A stretch of 64,000 nt of DNA, from positions 388,697 to 452,696 of the forward strand of contig NZ_MAYT01000027.1 in NCBI RefSeq assembly GCF_001685015.1. Direction: 5' to 3'. Position 1 is the first letter of the stretch; every line of letters starts with the position of its first letter. Of the stretch, positions 52,858 to 61,887 are shown in pieces. The position numbers were made by a program, and so were the translations under genes. Source of the stretch: Pseudobacillus wudalianchiensis (GTDB taxonomy: Bacteria; Bacillota; Bacilli; Bacillales; Domibacillaceae). The notes under the pieces are model-generated. The model searched no databases, was not told the origin of the DNA, and saw only the letters and a list, made by a program, of their open reading frames with translations.

Positions 52858-53038
52858 TTCGATCTCCCTCTTTTCCTTCGTGACTTCATAAAAAGAGGCC
52901 GCTTCCGTAAGGAGTTTGCTCAGGTTCTATCGTCTAATTCTGGATGATAAATCATTCTTACTGAAAGACTATATAATGAGTGTTTACTCCTTACTTTAGG
53001 GCCAAACCGTTTTTTGAAAAAATTATTTCCTTTATGAA

Positions 53039-54475
53039 TTACTGTTTACTTAGCATTTCAACAACTTCTCTTAAATCTGTTTTTGTCCCAACGTTTCCCG
53101 GGAAGATAACATAAGAGATTCCGGGGAACTTACTTTCGCTGTCTGTTGTCCAGACAGGAATTCCAGGTCGAATTTGACCTGCTACCGTTGCTCTTTTCAC
53201 TTCAAGACCGTTTGTTCCAATATCACTAGAAGTAATACCGCCTTTAGCGATAATATAGGAAGGTCTTACTTTTAATCGTTTTACGATACTTGTCACAGCA
53301 TCGGAAATTTTTACAGAAAGCTTCAATTCTTCTTCTTTTTTGCCTTCTCCAAGATCTAGTCTTTCTCTTGTGGTGTAAACGGCAACATTTCTTCCTTCGG
53401 TAATAAGCTTATTTGTCGCCTCTACTACCCTATCAAGCTCTTTTTCGAATTTTTCAGGTTCTAGCACAAGATGAACATTGAATTTAATAAATGCAACGGC
53501 ATCCGATTTTTTCAGTTCTTCAAACTGCTCTGTCGTCTTTTTAACATGGGAGCCAATGATGACTAATCCGCCATTGCTGGTATCTTCACTCATCATTTCC
53601 TCACGGGTGAGCAGTTTTTTATCACTTACGCCTCCGATTACTTTCGTTAGTGCAGCTGCGCTTCTGAACATGAAATTCTTCCCTTTATTCATGGCTCTAA
53701 TTAAAGCAATAGTAAAAATTTTAACGTCTATATAATCAACGGCATTCACGATGACTTTATTAAAATCTTTCACTGCAAGCAGCTGCTGTTCAATAGTTTC
53801 AATATCTAGTGAACGCAAACTATCGAGTGAAATATACGTCATGTTATCCGCTTTATATTCACCGTTTGATTTTTCTTCAGCCCATTCACCTAAATGCGAT
53901 TTGGTATAGCCGAAGGTGCGGTCTTTTGCAAATTCTGTTTCCCCTGCAGGAACTAGGTACTCGTCATATTGAACATAGTGGATATTATCAACTGTGAAGC
54001 GTCCGCCTTCTTTAAAGAAAGGAAGGATGACCTCGCCATCAAATCTATTAGTGGAGCTTGCTTCAACCGTTTCTTTTAACACTTGAGTTTCCAATGGATA
54101 ATGACCTCTTAGTGTTGAATCCCCCCGGCTAATAATGATAAATTCACGATGGTTTCTTTTCGCTGCTTCAACAATATTAGCAGCAATGTCTTGATGCGTT
54201 TTCGTTGTTTCGGCAGCTGTAAATCCACGTGAGTTTGTTAAGATAAAAAACATCGAGTTGTCTTCTTGGAAGCCTTTCTCAATACTGTTCAAAGACCAGT
54301 CTGTATAAACAGAAATTCCATGTACCGTTTGAACACCGGTTGGATCATCATCTAATACAATTATTTTTTTATTTAAGTTCTTAAGTTCCTTTTCAATCAT
54401 CTCATTAACAAAGCCTGTATCAACAGAAGGTATCTTGTTAAAAACTTCTTCTACTAGTCTTTTGTTCGAACTCAT
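53039..54475 (-). CDS. DUF1537 four-carbon acid-sugar kinase (OtnK/DtnK family)
   Basis: A 478-residue kinase that phosphorylates a tetronate or oxo-tetronate. The N-terminal sugar-binding domain has IIVLDDDPTGVQTVHGISVY and ISRGDSTLRGHYPLE. The C-terminal nucleotide-binding domain has YIIAKGGITSSDIGTNGL and YVIFPGNVGTK. Both are the recognised marks of the family. Its ATG overlaps the stop of the dehydrogenase gene by 4 bases, indicating translational coupling. Whether it is OtnK- or DtnK-like cannot be decided without comparison. Confidence 0.9.
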   Translation of the reverse strand: MSSNKRLVEEVFNKIPSVDTGFVNEMIEKELKNLNKKIIVLDDDPTGVQTVHGISVYTDWSLNSIEKGFQEDNSMFFILTNSRGFTAAETTKTHQDIAANIVEAAKRNHREFIIISRGDSTLRGHYPLETQVLKETVEASSTNRFDGEVILPFFKEGGRFTVDNIHYVQYDEYLVPAGETEFAKDRTFGYTKSHLGEWAEEKSNGEYKADNMTYISLDSLRSLDIETIEQQLLAVKDFNKVIVNAVDYIDVKIFTIALIRAMNKGKNFMFRSAAALTKVIGGVSDKKLLTREEMMSEDTSNGGLVIIGSHVKKTTEQFEELKKSDAVAFIKFNVHLVLEPEKFEKELDRVVEATNKLITEGRNVAVYTTRERLDLGEGKKEEELKLSVKISDAVTSIVKRLKVRPSYIIAKGGITSSDIGTNGLEVKRATVAGQIRPGIPVWTTDSESKFPGISYVIFPGNVGTKTDLREVVEMLSKQ

Positions 54476-55371
54476 CGCTTAGATCCCCTTACTTCAACAT
54501 TTGCAAGTTTTTCGTAATACTGAACGATACCGCCATGGTCATCCATTAATTTTCCATCCGCTTTTAACGCATGGAAAATTTCTAATAAATGGCTTGATAA
54601 TGGAAGAGGAACATCAATTTCATGAGCAGTATCCATTACGTTCGTAATATCCTTCATGTTGATCGCAATGGTTCCGCCTGGTGCAAAATTTCTTTCAAGG
54701 ATTAACGGAACTTTTGCATCAAGCACCGCACTTCCCGCTAATCCGCCCCTAATTGCTTGATACATTTTTTCAATATCGATTCCAGCCTTTGCTGCTAATA
54801 CAAGGGCTTCTGACATAGCAGCAATATTAAGGTTTACAATGATCTGGTTCGCTAATTTGGCTGTTACGCCACAGCCGTTGTCTCCAACTAATGTGACAGC
54901 ACTTCCCATATCCAATAAAACTGATTCTGCTGCTTCGAATACGTCTTCCTTACCGCCGACCATGATGGCTAACGTACCATCAATTGCTTTAGGCTCACCA
55001 CCGCTGACCGGTGCATCCAAGAAGCCAACGCCTCTTTTTGCGGCTTCTTCTGCCAGTTCAATCGAAACAGTTGGGGTAATCGAACTCATATCGATAATAA
55101 TAGAGCCTTCTTTTGCTCCTGCTAAAATGCCACTCTCCCCTAAAACAACAGATTGTACGTGTTGAGATGCTGGCAGCATTGTAATAATGATTTCACTGTT
55201 TTCTGCTACTTCTTTTGGTGAACGAGCTTCGGTTGCACCCGCTTCCAATAATGCTTGTACTGCCTCTTGATTCAGATCATTAACTGTTACTATATGTCCT
55301 GCTTTAATAAGATTTAAAGACATCGGTTTTCCCATTATTCCTAGTCCGATAAAGCCGATCTTTTTTGTCAT
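54472..55371 (-). CDS. NAD-dependent beta-hydroxyacid dehydrogenase, LtnD-like
   Basis: A 299-residue enzyme of the 6-phosphogluconate dehydrogenase/3-hydroxyisobutyrate dehydrogenase superfamily. It has the cofactor loop GFIGLGIMGKPMSLNL, substrate motif DAPVSGGEPKAIDGTLAIMV, and the catalytic-lysine region GVTAKLANQIIVNLNI. Placed before a DUF1537 kinase it is best read as an L-threonate (LtnD) or related 2-hydroxyacid dehydrogenase; 2-hydroxy-3-oxopropionate reductase is the alternative. GGGAGG precedes the start. Confidence 0.87.
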   Translation of the reverse strand: MTKKIGFIGLGIMGKPMSLNLIKAGHIVTVNDLNQEAVQALLEAGATEARSPKEVAENSEIIITMLPASQHVQSVVLGESGILAGAKEGSIIIDMSSITPTVSIELAEEAAKRGVGFLDAPVSGGEPKAIDGTLAIMVGGKEDVFEAAESVLLDMGSAVTLVGDNGCGVTAKLANQIIVNLNIAAMSEALVLAAKAGIDIEKMYQAIRGGLAGSAVLDAKVPLILERNFAPGGTIAINMKDITNVMDTAHEIDVPLPLSSHLLEIFHALKADGKLMDDHGGIVQYYEKLANVEVRGSKR

Positions 55372-55470
55372 GCTGTGTTCCTCCCAATACTTATGTTATA
55401 AAAAGCCGATAACCTCTTAAGAAAACAGTTTTCCTAATTGGTCGAGCCATCCGCGTGGGAATTGAAAGTT

Positions 55471-55488
55471 TGCAAGCAACCGCTTGCA
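55471..55488. promoter_or_regulatory. Inverted repeat upstream of the dehydrogenase gene
   Basis: TGCAAGC and GCTTGCA are separated by AACC. The arms match halves of a CcpA cre box, but the 4-bp insertion breaks the cre spacing, so the factor is unclear. Confidence 0.4.
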
Positions 55489-55507
55489 TTTTTGTTTACG
55501 ATTAAAT

Positions 55508-55557
55508 TGTATACCAAAATAATTTAATTGTATACATTTTTATAAAATTTGTGTACA
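55508..55557. promoter_or_regulatory. Triple GntR-type operator, 21-bp period
   Basis: TGTATACC (55508), TGTATACA (55529) and TGTGTACA (55550) start exactly 21 bp apart, two helical turns. They lie in the divergent region between the dehydrogenase operon and the GntR gene, so one array can control both directions. The same box recurs upstream of the aldolase gene. Confidence 0.75.
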
Positions 55558-55669
55558 TTCAAACCTTCCTTATACTGCATAAAGCTTTTCCTTCTTTCTT
55601 CAGAATGCTTTCATTAAAATAATTTGGTATGATGGATATAATTAGAATGGAAAAGTTGGGGTGGAATTT

Positions 55670-56290
55670 GTGCTTGAAAGTAACAGCTCACGACCGGCGT
55701 ATCATCATTGTTATGAAATTCTTCGCGATAAAATTTTAAATGGTGAGCTTCCTAGTGGTACTAAGATCGTTGAAGAAAAAATTGCTGCCGAGCTTGGAGT
55801 CAGCAGAACACCAATAAGAGATTCGATAAGAAAATTAGAATATGAAGGACTGGTCGTTAATAAGAGAGTAGTCAGTCCAACGGAGAAGGATTTACGAAAC
55901 ATGTTTAGTGTGCGCATCCTGTTAGAAGGATACTCGGCCCGATGTGCGGCGAACTTTTTAAAAGAAAATGAAATAGAAAAACTGCACGAATATGTTGAGA
56001 TTGGCAGAAAGGGCACGAAAGAAGAAATCATGCTTGCCAATGAAAGTTTCCACAATGATATTGTGAAAGCAAGCAATAATCCTGTCATGATTGATATTAT
56101 TGATCGGATGCAAGCGATTATTTATTTGTTTAGAAAAACAGTTGTCATCTACAATCGTCCTCATCTTATTGATGAGCATGAAGAAATTTACAAAGCAATC
56201 AAGGCGAGAGATGAAGAAAAGGCTGAAAGTTTGATGAAAAAACATATAGAAAATGACTTGAGCTTTTATCTCCATGTAATGAGTAAATAA
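55670..56290 (+). CDS. GntR-family regulator (FadR subfamily, FCD domain)
   Basis: A 206-residue regulator. The winged helix reads ILRDKILNGELPSGTKIVEE, then LGVSRTPIRDSIRKLEYEGLV. The C-terminal all-helical FCD domain has metal-binding residues near ESFHNDIVKASNNPVM and DEHEEIYKAIKARD. GTG at 55670 is preferred because GGGGTGG is 5 bases upstream; GTG at 55661 is possible. It most likely binds the TGTATACA boxes and answers to a sugar acid of the neighbouring pathway. Confidence 0.9.
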   Translation: MLESNSSRPAYHHCYEILRDKILNGELPSGTKIVEEKIAAELGVSRTPIRDSIRKLEYEGLVVNKRVVSPTEKDLRNMFSVRILLEGYSARCAANFLKENEIEKLHEYVEIGRKGTKEEIMLANESFHNDIVKASNNPVMIDIIDRMQAIIYLFRKTVVIYNRPHLIDEHEEIYKAIKARDEEKAESLMKKHIENDLSFYLHVMSK

Positions 56291-56292
56291 AC

Positions 56293-56327
56293 AAAATGTG
56301 CCCTCAGCATTTCCCGAGGGCACATTT
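56293..56327. terminator. Bidirectional terminator
   Basis: AAAATGTGCCCTC and GAGGGCACATTTT form a 13-bp stem between the converging GntR and aldolase genes, with T/A runs on both sides. Confidence 0.88.
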
Positions 56328-56334
56328 TGCTCTT

Positions 56335-57174
56335 TTACTTTTTTGATAACAAGCGGACAAATTTTGTCATTACAGGTTCCATTGCTTGCTGCATTTCTGC
56401 CATGATGGTAGATAGATGAGCCATTTGTTGCTGCTTTTCAGCGTAATCTTGAAGGTAGGAAACAGCCGCCATGGAAACTTCTGTATTGACGTTTACTTTA
56501 CAAATTCCCAATTCGATTGCTTTCTTCAAAATATCCTCTGGCGTTCCAGAGCCTCCATGCAAGACGAGTGGAATCCCAACTGCTGCACGAATTTTTTCTA
56601 GAAGGGCTAAATCAATTTTAGGCTCTCCTTTGTACATTCCATGAACGGTACCAATCGCCGCAGCTAAAAAGTCAACATTTGTTTCAGTTGCAAATGCCTC
56701 GGCTGATTGAGGATCTGTTAAAGTCCCATCTCCCTCTTCCTCATCTGAGAATGCCCCCCTTGCCACAGAACCAATTTCTGCTTCAACAGAGACGCCCGCC
56801 ATATGGGCAATTTCCACAATCTCTTTGGTGAAATGGATATTTTGCTCCAAATCATATTTAGAGCCATCGTACATAACGGAGGTAAAGCCCGCGCGAATCG
56901 CACGAATAATGGATTCTTTTTCGTAGGCATGATCGAGATGAAGTGCAACCGGTACTTTTACTTTTTCAGCCATTGCCTTGACCATGGCAGAAAACCCCTC
57001 CACATCTACTGTAGGGAAATAACGTTCTCCTAAAGCGATAATTACAGGTGTATCCTCCTGTTCGCTTACTTGGATGGCTGCTTGGGCAGTTTCTAAGTTA
57101 TATACATTAAAAGCGGCTACTGCATATCGTCCTTGTTGTGCCTGTGTTAAAACTTCTTTTGTATTCACTAACAT
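56335..57174 (-). CDS. Class II ketose-bisphosphate aldolase family protein
   Basis: A 279-residue zinc aldolase of the FbaA/GatY/KbaY family. Zinc ligands are visible: HLDHAYEKE near residue 83, GTVHGMYKG near 180 and LHGGSGTPE near 208. The catalytic-site NVNTE follows. The canonical central-glycolysis start (PLVS-type) differs, and the position beside acid-sugar genes points to a pathway-specific aldolase. It has two TGTATACA boxes in its promoter region, linking it to the GntR regulator. Confidence 0.88.
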   Translation of the reverse strand: MLVNTKEVLTQAQQGRYAVAAFNVYNLETAQAAIQVSEQEDTPVIIALGERYFPTVDVEGFSAMVKAMAEKVKVPVALHLDHAYEKESIIRAIRAGFTSVMYDGSKYDLEQNIHFTKEIVEIAHMAGVSVEAEIGSVARGAFSDEEEGDGTLTDPQSAEAFATETNVDFLAAAIGTVHGMYKGEPKIDLALLEKIRAAVGIPLVLHGGSGTPEDILKKAIELGICKVNVNTEVSMAAVSYLQDYAEKQQQMAHLSTIMAEMQQAMEPVMTKFVRLLSKK

Positions 57175-57214
57175 GATTATTTTCTCCTTACTTTGTAGAT
57201 TAAGTCGAGATCAT

Positions 57215-57243
57215 TGTATACATTTTCTATTATTTTGTATACA
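57215..57243. promoter_or_regulatory. Double GntR-type operator upstream of the aldolase gene
   Basis: Two perfect TGTATACA boxes begin at 57215 and 57236, again 21 bp apart, about 40-70 bases before the aldolase start. This spacing is the same as in the array at 55508-55557. Confidence 0.75.
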
Positions 57244-57535
57244 CTTTTTCATTTTTAACTACTATTTATTTTTTAAATACACCAATTTGAATGAACTTAC
57301 CTGCAAGTAACAACGAAATTATTTAGTTCAGCAATTTTGCTCAATTTAGAGAATATGTAAGAAGAGGTTTAGTAATAAAAGAAGTGAAAGCTGACTAACA
57401 AGGCTACGGGAGGAATTCGGGTAGAGTAGATGGGTTACACGGGTAGATAAAGCGATCTCTAGGCCCTTTTAATAAAAAGCGCTTTAATTGAAATGAAAGT
57501 GATGGAACAGACTGTTCTCTCTATCTTCATCTAAA
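57244..57535. other. Interval between the aldolase promoter and the permease terminator
   Basis: No gene or repeat was found here. A few purine-rich stretches (GGGAGGAATTCGGG) occur without a following frame. Confidence 0.4.
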
Positions 57536-57570
57536 AAAGTGAGCTTACATTGTTTATGTAAGCTCACTTT
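57536..57570 (-). terminator. Terminator of the amino-acid permease gene
   Basis: AAAGTGAGCTTACAT and ATGTAAGCTCACTTT form a perfect 15-bp stem with a 5-base loop. On minus TTTAGATG follows. It begins 10 bases after the stop. Confidence 0.85.
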
Positions 57571-57579
57571 GTGTATTTC

Positions 57580-58971
57580 TTATTCTTTATTCATTACGCT
57601 ATGCTTTTTACCATAAGAAAAATAGAGGATTAACCCAAACACAAACCAAATACCGCATGCAATCCACGTATAAATAGAGAGCTGGGTAATTAAAAATAAA
57701 CATAACAAGAATGAACAAATTGGCAGAATTGGAAAGAATGGTACTTTAAACCCGCTCGATGGTATACTCTTATTTTTTCTTAAATAAATAACGCCGATTG
57801 AAACGATTGTAAATGCAAGTAACGTTCCCATGTTTACTAGTTCTGCTAGTTTAGATAATGGGACGAAGCCGGCACAAAAAGCTACAAGTGTTGCAAAGAC
57901 CCACGTATTTTTAACAGGAGTTTTATATTTTTTATTAAGCTCATACATGCTTTTCGGCAGCAATCCATCGCGGCCAAACGCGTAAAGAAGTCTAGTCCCG
58001 CCATATGACATAACAAGTATAACGGTCATCATCCCAACAACAGCACCAAGTGAAATAACGCCAGCTATCCAATCTTGATGAACTAACTGCATCACAAAGC
58101 TAACTGGATCACTTACATTTAACTTTGTATATGGAACCATCCCAGTCAAAACAAGCGAAACAGCTACATAAAGGATTGTACAAATAAATAATGAACCAAT
58201 AATTCCAATTGGCATATTACGTTGTGGATTCTTTACCTCCTCAGCCGCTGACGACACAGCATCGAACCCTAGATAAGCAAAGAAAACAAGGGCTGCCCCG
58301 CTCATAACACCATTTACTCCGAATGGCATAAATGGCTGCCAATTAGCAGGCTCAACATAAAAAATACCCACGCCAATAAATAAAAGAATAACCCCTACTT
58401 TAATAAATACCATGATCATATTAAATTTCGTAGATTCTTTTATTCCAAGCGTTAATAAGAAAGCAGTGGCAAATATAATGGCGATAGCCGGTACATTTAC
58501 ATATGTTCCATCTGCTGGATTAAAAGAACCGGAGATGGCCTTTGGAATAGTAATATTAAAGCCTTCTAACAGAGCACTTAAATAAGCAGACCAGCCAGTT
58601 GCAACCGCTGCAACGGCTAAACCGTATTCTAACAGTAAAGCCCATCCAACTAACCAAGCGACTAATTCTCCAAACACAATGTATCCATACGTATAGGCAC
58701 TACCTGTTACCGGCACGGATGAAGAAAACTCTGAATAACACATAGCTGCCAATGCACAGACGATAGCAGCTATAATAAAGGAAAAGATGATAGCTGGTCC
58801 GGCGTGGTTCGCGGCTACTGTCCCAGGAAGGATAAATATACCTGTTCCGACAATGGCACCAACCCCCAGCAGCATTAAATCAAAAGCTCCTAATGTTTGT
58901 TGCAGCTGGACATCTCCCTTTTTTTTCAGCAATTCCTCAATATTTTTTTTCCTGAATAATTTATTTTTCAT
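57580..58971 (-). CDS. APC-superfamily amino-acid permease (YfnA-like)
   Basis: A 463-residue permease with 12-13 membrane helices, of the cationic amino acid transporter branch. It has the helix 1 motif GVGAIVGTGIFILPGTVAA, AAMCYSEFSSSVPVTGSAYTY, and GFDAVSSAAEEVKNPQRNMP between helices 6 and 7. B. subtilis YfnA is the nearest match I know. GAGGG precedes the start. It is monocistronic. The substrate is an amino acid not fixed by sequence. Confidence 0.9.
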   Translation of the reverse strand: MKNKLFRKKNIEELLKKKGDVQLQQTLGAFDLMLLGVGAIVGTGIFILPGTVAANHAGPAIIFSFIIAAIVCALAAMCYSEFSSSVPVTGSAYTYGYIVFGELVAWLVGWALLLEYGLAVAAVATGWSAYLSALLEGFNITIPKAISGSFNPADGTYVNVPAIAIIFATAFLLTLGIKESTKFNMIMVFIKVGVILLFIGVGIFYVEPANWQPFMPFGVNGVMSGAALVFFAYLGFDAVSSAAEEVKNPQRNMPIGIIGSLFICTILYVAVSLVLTGMVPYTKLNVSDPVSFVMQLVHQDWIAGVISLGAVVGMMTVILVMSYGGTRLLYAFGRDGLLPKSMYELNKKYKTPVKNTWVFATLVAFCAGFVPLSKLAELVNMGTLLAFTIVSIGVIYLRKNKSIPSSGFKVPFFPILPICSFLLCLFLITQLSIYTWIACGIWFVFGLILYFSYGKKHSVMNKE

Positions 58972-59314
58972 ACTGAACCCTCATTTTTAGAAATATGTAA
59001 AAATTCTATACGATTATCTCTTAAAGGTCAACTAGTTTTGTCGAATTACCATTATTTTTGTCGAATTATGATATATTTTTCGAAAAATTAGTTAAACAAT
59101 TGACTAGTTACTAAAAAAAAGAGATGTGATTTATATGGGAAGCATCAGGAAGGTGCTGATTTGCGACCTAAAGGAAATGACCATACTAAAAAGTCCAATT
59201 TCTCCATTTTATACTGAGAAATTGGACGTGGTTCATTGCTCCAGAAAAGCACCCAATTGGTAAAACCTTTCTCTATGCGATTCGTTCTCAAATCTACATT
59301 TTATCGTGTGAACT
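58972..59314. other. Interval with the DUF4256 terminator
   Basis: GTCCAATTTCT (59193-59203) and AGAAATTGGAC (59217-59227) form an 11-bp stem with TTTTTAG on the minus strand, closing the DUF4256 gene. A 42-codon plus-strand frame at 59137 runs through this hairpin and is not accepted. Confidence 0.6.
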
Positions 59315-59896
59315 TTAAACCCTTAGCGAGCCACGAAATCCTCTGGCGGCATAGTAAGATTCTGCTCCGTTGTGATAGACAAAGACATGCCCGAAACGAT
59401 AATCACAAAAAAGTGCACCGCCGAGTTCTCTAATATCAGAAGGCGTTTGTACCCAGCTCGACGTTTTCATATCGAAATTCCCAAGCGTCTGCAACGCTCG
59501 ATATTGTTCTTCTGTTAAAAGTTCAATGCCCATGGCAGCCGCCATATCAACCGCATTATTTTCTGGTTTATGTTTCTTCCTTGATTCCAGCGCTTCGCGA
59601 TCATAACAAACACTTCTGCGCCCCTTAGGACTTTCCACTGAACAATCACAAAAAATGTATTCGTTCGTCTTTTTATCATGGCCCACGACATCTGGTTCGC
59701 CACCTGTTCTTTCCATTTCATGGAGCGACCACAGCTTTTCATTGTTAACTTCCAGCTTTTCTTGGACTTTAACCCATTCAATATCCTTATGACGATGCAT
59801 GTTTTTTTCAAAACGAGCTTTTAATGCTCTGAGTAATTCCTCACGCTGCTCTAGCGGCAACTCCTCTTTATAGCCGATTTCATTTCTCTTTGTCAT
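59315..59896 (-). CDS. DUF4256-family protein
   Basis: A 193-residue cytoplasmic protein with the family's run of conserved stretches: ALKARFEKNMHRH, LWSLHEMERTGGEPDVVG, FCDCSVESPKGRRSVCYDRE and the C-terminal FGHVFVYHNGAESYYAARGF. Family members are widespread in bacteria and functionally undefined. AAGGGGAA precedes the start. Monocistronic with its own terminator. Confidence 0.9.
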   Translation of the reverse strand: MTKRNEIGYKEELPLEQREELLRALKARFEKNMHRHKDIEWVKVQEKLEVNNEKLWSLHEMERTGGEPDVVGHDKKTNEYIFCDCSVESPKGRRSVCYDREALESRKKHKPENNAVDMAAAMGIELLTEEQYRALQTLGNFDMKTSSWVQTPSDIRELGGALFCDYRFGHVFVYHNGAESYYAARGFRGSLRV

Positions 59897-60402
59897 TTTA
59901 GTTTCCCCTTGTTTTTATTCATAACCATTTATCTTACAATAAATCATTTAACTAGCTGTATAAATTCAGTTTACAACAAATTATACGATGAAGAAAATGT
60001 ATTCCCTTTTACTCTTTATTCCATTTATCGAAATACAGGATTTGAATTAAATTTAATTGCAAATGATTATAAAGCCACACCCAATTTACACATTAGATTT
60101 CTATAATTGAGGATATACAAAAACCATAAGTTGGAGAGTATCAGCGCACCGGCCACCATCCGCAATAAGAAGATGAAGCTTTATATCATTCAAACGACAG
60201 GAAATAGCATGCAAACAACCTTGTTGGCACGCCGTTTTTATTTTGTTATGTATTTGCAGCACGGAATATCGTACGTTGTCTTCATACTGGTCAGACATTC
60301 TTACGTATTTCCATCAGTTGTTCACATTTCCACGATTGAATGATGACTGTTTAATTTAAAGTAATTTACCACCTATTTAAGAAAGGCTGAATAGGCTCCG
60401 AT
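59897..60402. other. Gene-free interval
   Basis: About 500 bases between the divergent DUF4256 gene and the CDGSH gene's 3' end. Frames of 60-78 codons exist on both strands near 60100-60340, but none has a ribosome site and the amino-acid make-up is unlike protein. Confidence 0.4.
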
Positions 60403-60603
60403 TCACGAATTGGCCCTTACTTTGCTTTCAAACTTACCGCGATGTGAACCGTCACAAAACGGTTTGTGATTGGACAAACCACAACGACACAACTTGAACT
60501 GTTCTCCAATGTTGAACGGATTCCCTTCGCCATCCACTAGCTCTACATCTCCTGTAACGATAGCTGGCCCATTATCGGTTACTTTGATAACAACTTTGGA
60601 CAT
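60403..60603 (-). CDS. CDGSH iron-sulfur domain protein
   Basis: A 66-residue protein binding a [2Fe-2S] cluster through three Cys and one His. The motif CRCGLSNHKPFCDGSH is complete, followed by a basic RGKFESK tail. The first half (MSKVVIKVTDNGPAIVTGDV) matches single-domain bacterial mitoNEET-type proteins. AAGGGAGG precedes the start. It probably acts in electron transfer or cluster handling, and no partner is adjacent. Confidence 0.93.
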   Translation of the reverse strand: MSKVVIKVTDNGPAIVTGDVELVDGEGNPFNIGEQFKLCRCGLSNHKPFCDGSHRGKFESKVRANS

Positions 60604-61000
60604 TTTTATCCCTCCCTTAAGATTTCTTCATCCTGAATTATTGCCCTTCTTTGATATTCTTATGCAGCATTACTAATTTAATCTTTGTCTTAATGTCAGT
60701 TAAATCAACATGAGGGTAGATGTATTTTTGGATAAGCACTGTTTAGGTTTGTTAATTATTGAAAGATCCATTTCGTTCGTTCTAAACTATCCAAATAATA
60801 GCTGTCTCCAAGACCTAATAACCTAATGAGAGTAATTGAGCGTTCTTGCTAAAAGTTTGTGGAATCCTGCTCATCGATGTATTGTTAACGCCATATCTTT
60901 ACCATTCCCAAACCATTTCTAACTCTTTTACTGCCGCTATCTCTTCAATTTAAGTGTTAATTTTTAAATCTTTCTCAAATACTTTAGTTATAATTAAACC
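60604..61000. other. Gene-free interval
   Basis: No supported gene. On the minus strand a short stretch reading LGLGDSYYLDSLERTKWIFQ near 60780-60840 looks protein-like but is cut by stops, perhaps a remnant. Confidence 0.3.
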
Positions 61001-61024
61001 ATGCATACTCAATTAAGGGAGGAG

Positions 61025-61828
61025 ATGAATATAGGTCATACATTCGTTAGGAATACAGTTTGCTTATCTTTATTTGTTTTGCTTATTGTTTCCCTACAAA
61101 CTAAAAGTTATTTTCTGATTTGTTTATGGATCTTATGTTCTATTTATTTATTTATTTGTTCCAATAAGTCTATAAGACTATTCGTCATTACTAATATACT
61201 TTTTGGCATAGGCTTCTTTATGTATTTGTATATAAATTCGCATTGGGTTATTCACATAGAAGCAAAAGAATTAAACATATTTTTAAACCGCTTTTCATTA
61301 GTGATAATCCTCACTCTACTGGCCATACCAGCTCTCTTTTCTCGTTCTCCATTCATCAAGTATTGGAGGAAGCCTGAATGGAACGGATTCATTTATTTTC
61401 CCTTCATTTGGTCAGGCTTTCATCAAGCGAAGGTTAAATTCTTTCTACTCATCGCTGTAATAGTAAATATTTTAATATTCACGCCATTCGTTGTTCTAAA
61501 CGGCTGGTCTTTTATTCGAGAAATCTGGTTTCTGGCTATCGTTTTTTCCACTGTAAATGCCCTATTAGAAGAACTCATTTGGAGAGGAGCTCTTTTAAGC
61601 CGCTTTTCAGAACAGTTCGGTGAAAAATGGGCAGTCGTTATAACGAGCTTAGGGTTTGGTTTACAACATTATTCTCTCGGTTTCCCATGGCTTGTTTGTA
61701 TAGCATTTTCTATTGGCGGAATGTTTTATGGTGGGATTACAATAAAATCGAAAAGCATTATTCCCTCTGTTGTATGGCATATAGTGTTAAATATACTTAT
61801 GGTATTAAGCGGCTTCATCTTAAAATAG
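61025..61828 (+). CDS. CPBP-family intramembrane metalloprotease
   Basis: A 267-residue membrane protein with about eight helices. The Abi/CPBP motifs are present in order: EELIWRGAL (EExxxR), GLQHYSLGFP and VVWHIVLNI with the late His, forming an intramembrane metal site. Members cleave prenylated or membrane proteins and some protect against bacteriocins. The start is uncertain: GGGAGGAG is only two bases before this ATG, while the ATG at 61001 has no ribosome site. A T-tailed hairpin (61840-61864) follows. Confidence 0.85.
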   Translation: MNIGHTFVRNTVCLSLFVLLIVSLQTKSYFLICLWILCSIYLFICSNKSIRLFVITNILFGIGFFMYLYINSHWVIHIEAKELNIFLNRFSLVIILTLLAIPALFSRSPFIKYWRKPEWNGFIYFPFIWSGFHQAKVKFFLLIAVIVNILIFTPFVVLNGWSFIREIWFLAIVFSTVNALLEELIWRGALLSRFSEQFGEKWAVVITSLGFGLQHYSLGFPWLVCIAFSIGGMFYGGITIKSKSIIPSVVWHIVLNILMVLSGFILK

Positions 61829-61839
61829 AGACGAATAAA

Positions 61840-61864
61840 AGCCCCGGAATTCGGGACTTTTTTA
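61840..61864 (+). terminator. Terminator of the CPBP protease gene
   Basis: A GCCCCG/CGGGAC stem with a GAATT-type loop, followed by seven T. Confidence 0.7.
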
Positions 61865-61887
61865 TAAAATAATATTTAACAAACATG

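Noticed and set aside
55471..55488. CcpA cre site
   Set aside because: Arm spacing is 4 bp too long for the cre consensus; kept only as an unassigned inverted repeat.
59137..59265. 42-codon plus-strand frame
   Set aside because: It passes through the DUF4256 terminator hairpin and has a poor ribosome site.
60101..60343. Frames of 65-78 codons on both strands
   Set aside because: No ribosome site and no protein-like pattern.
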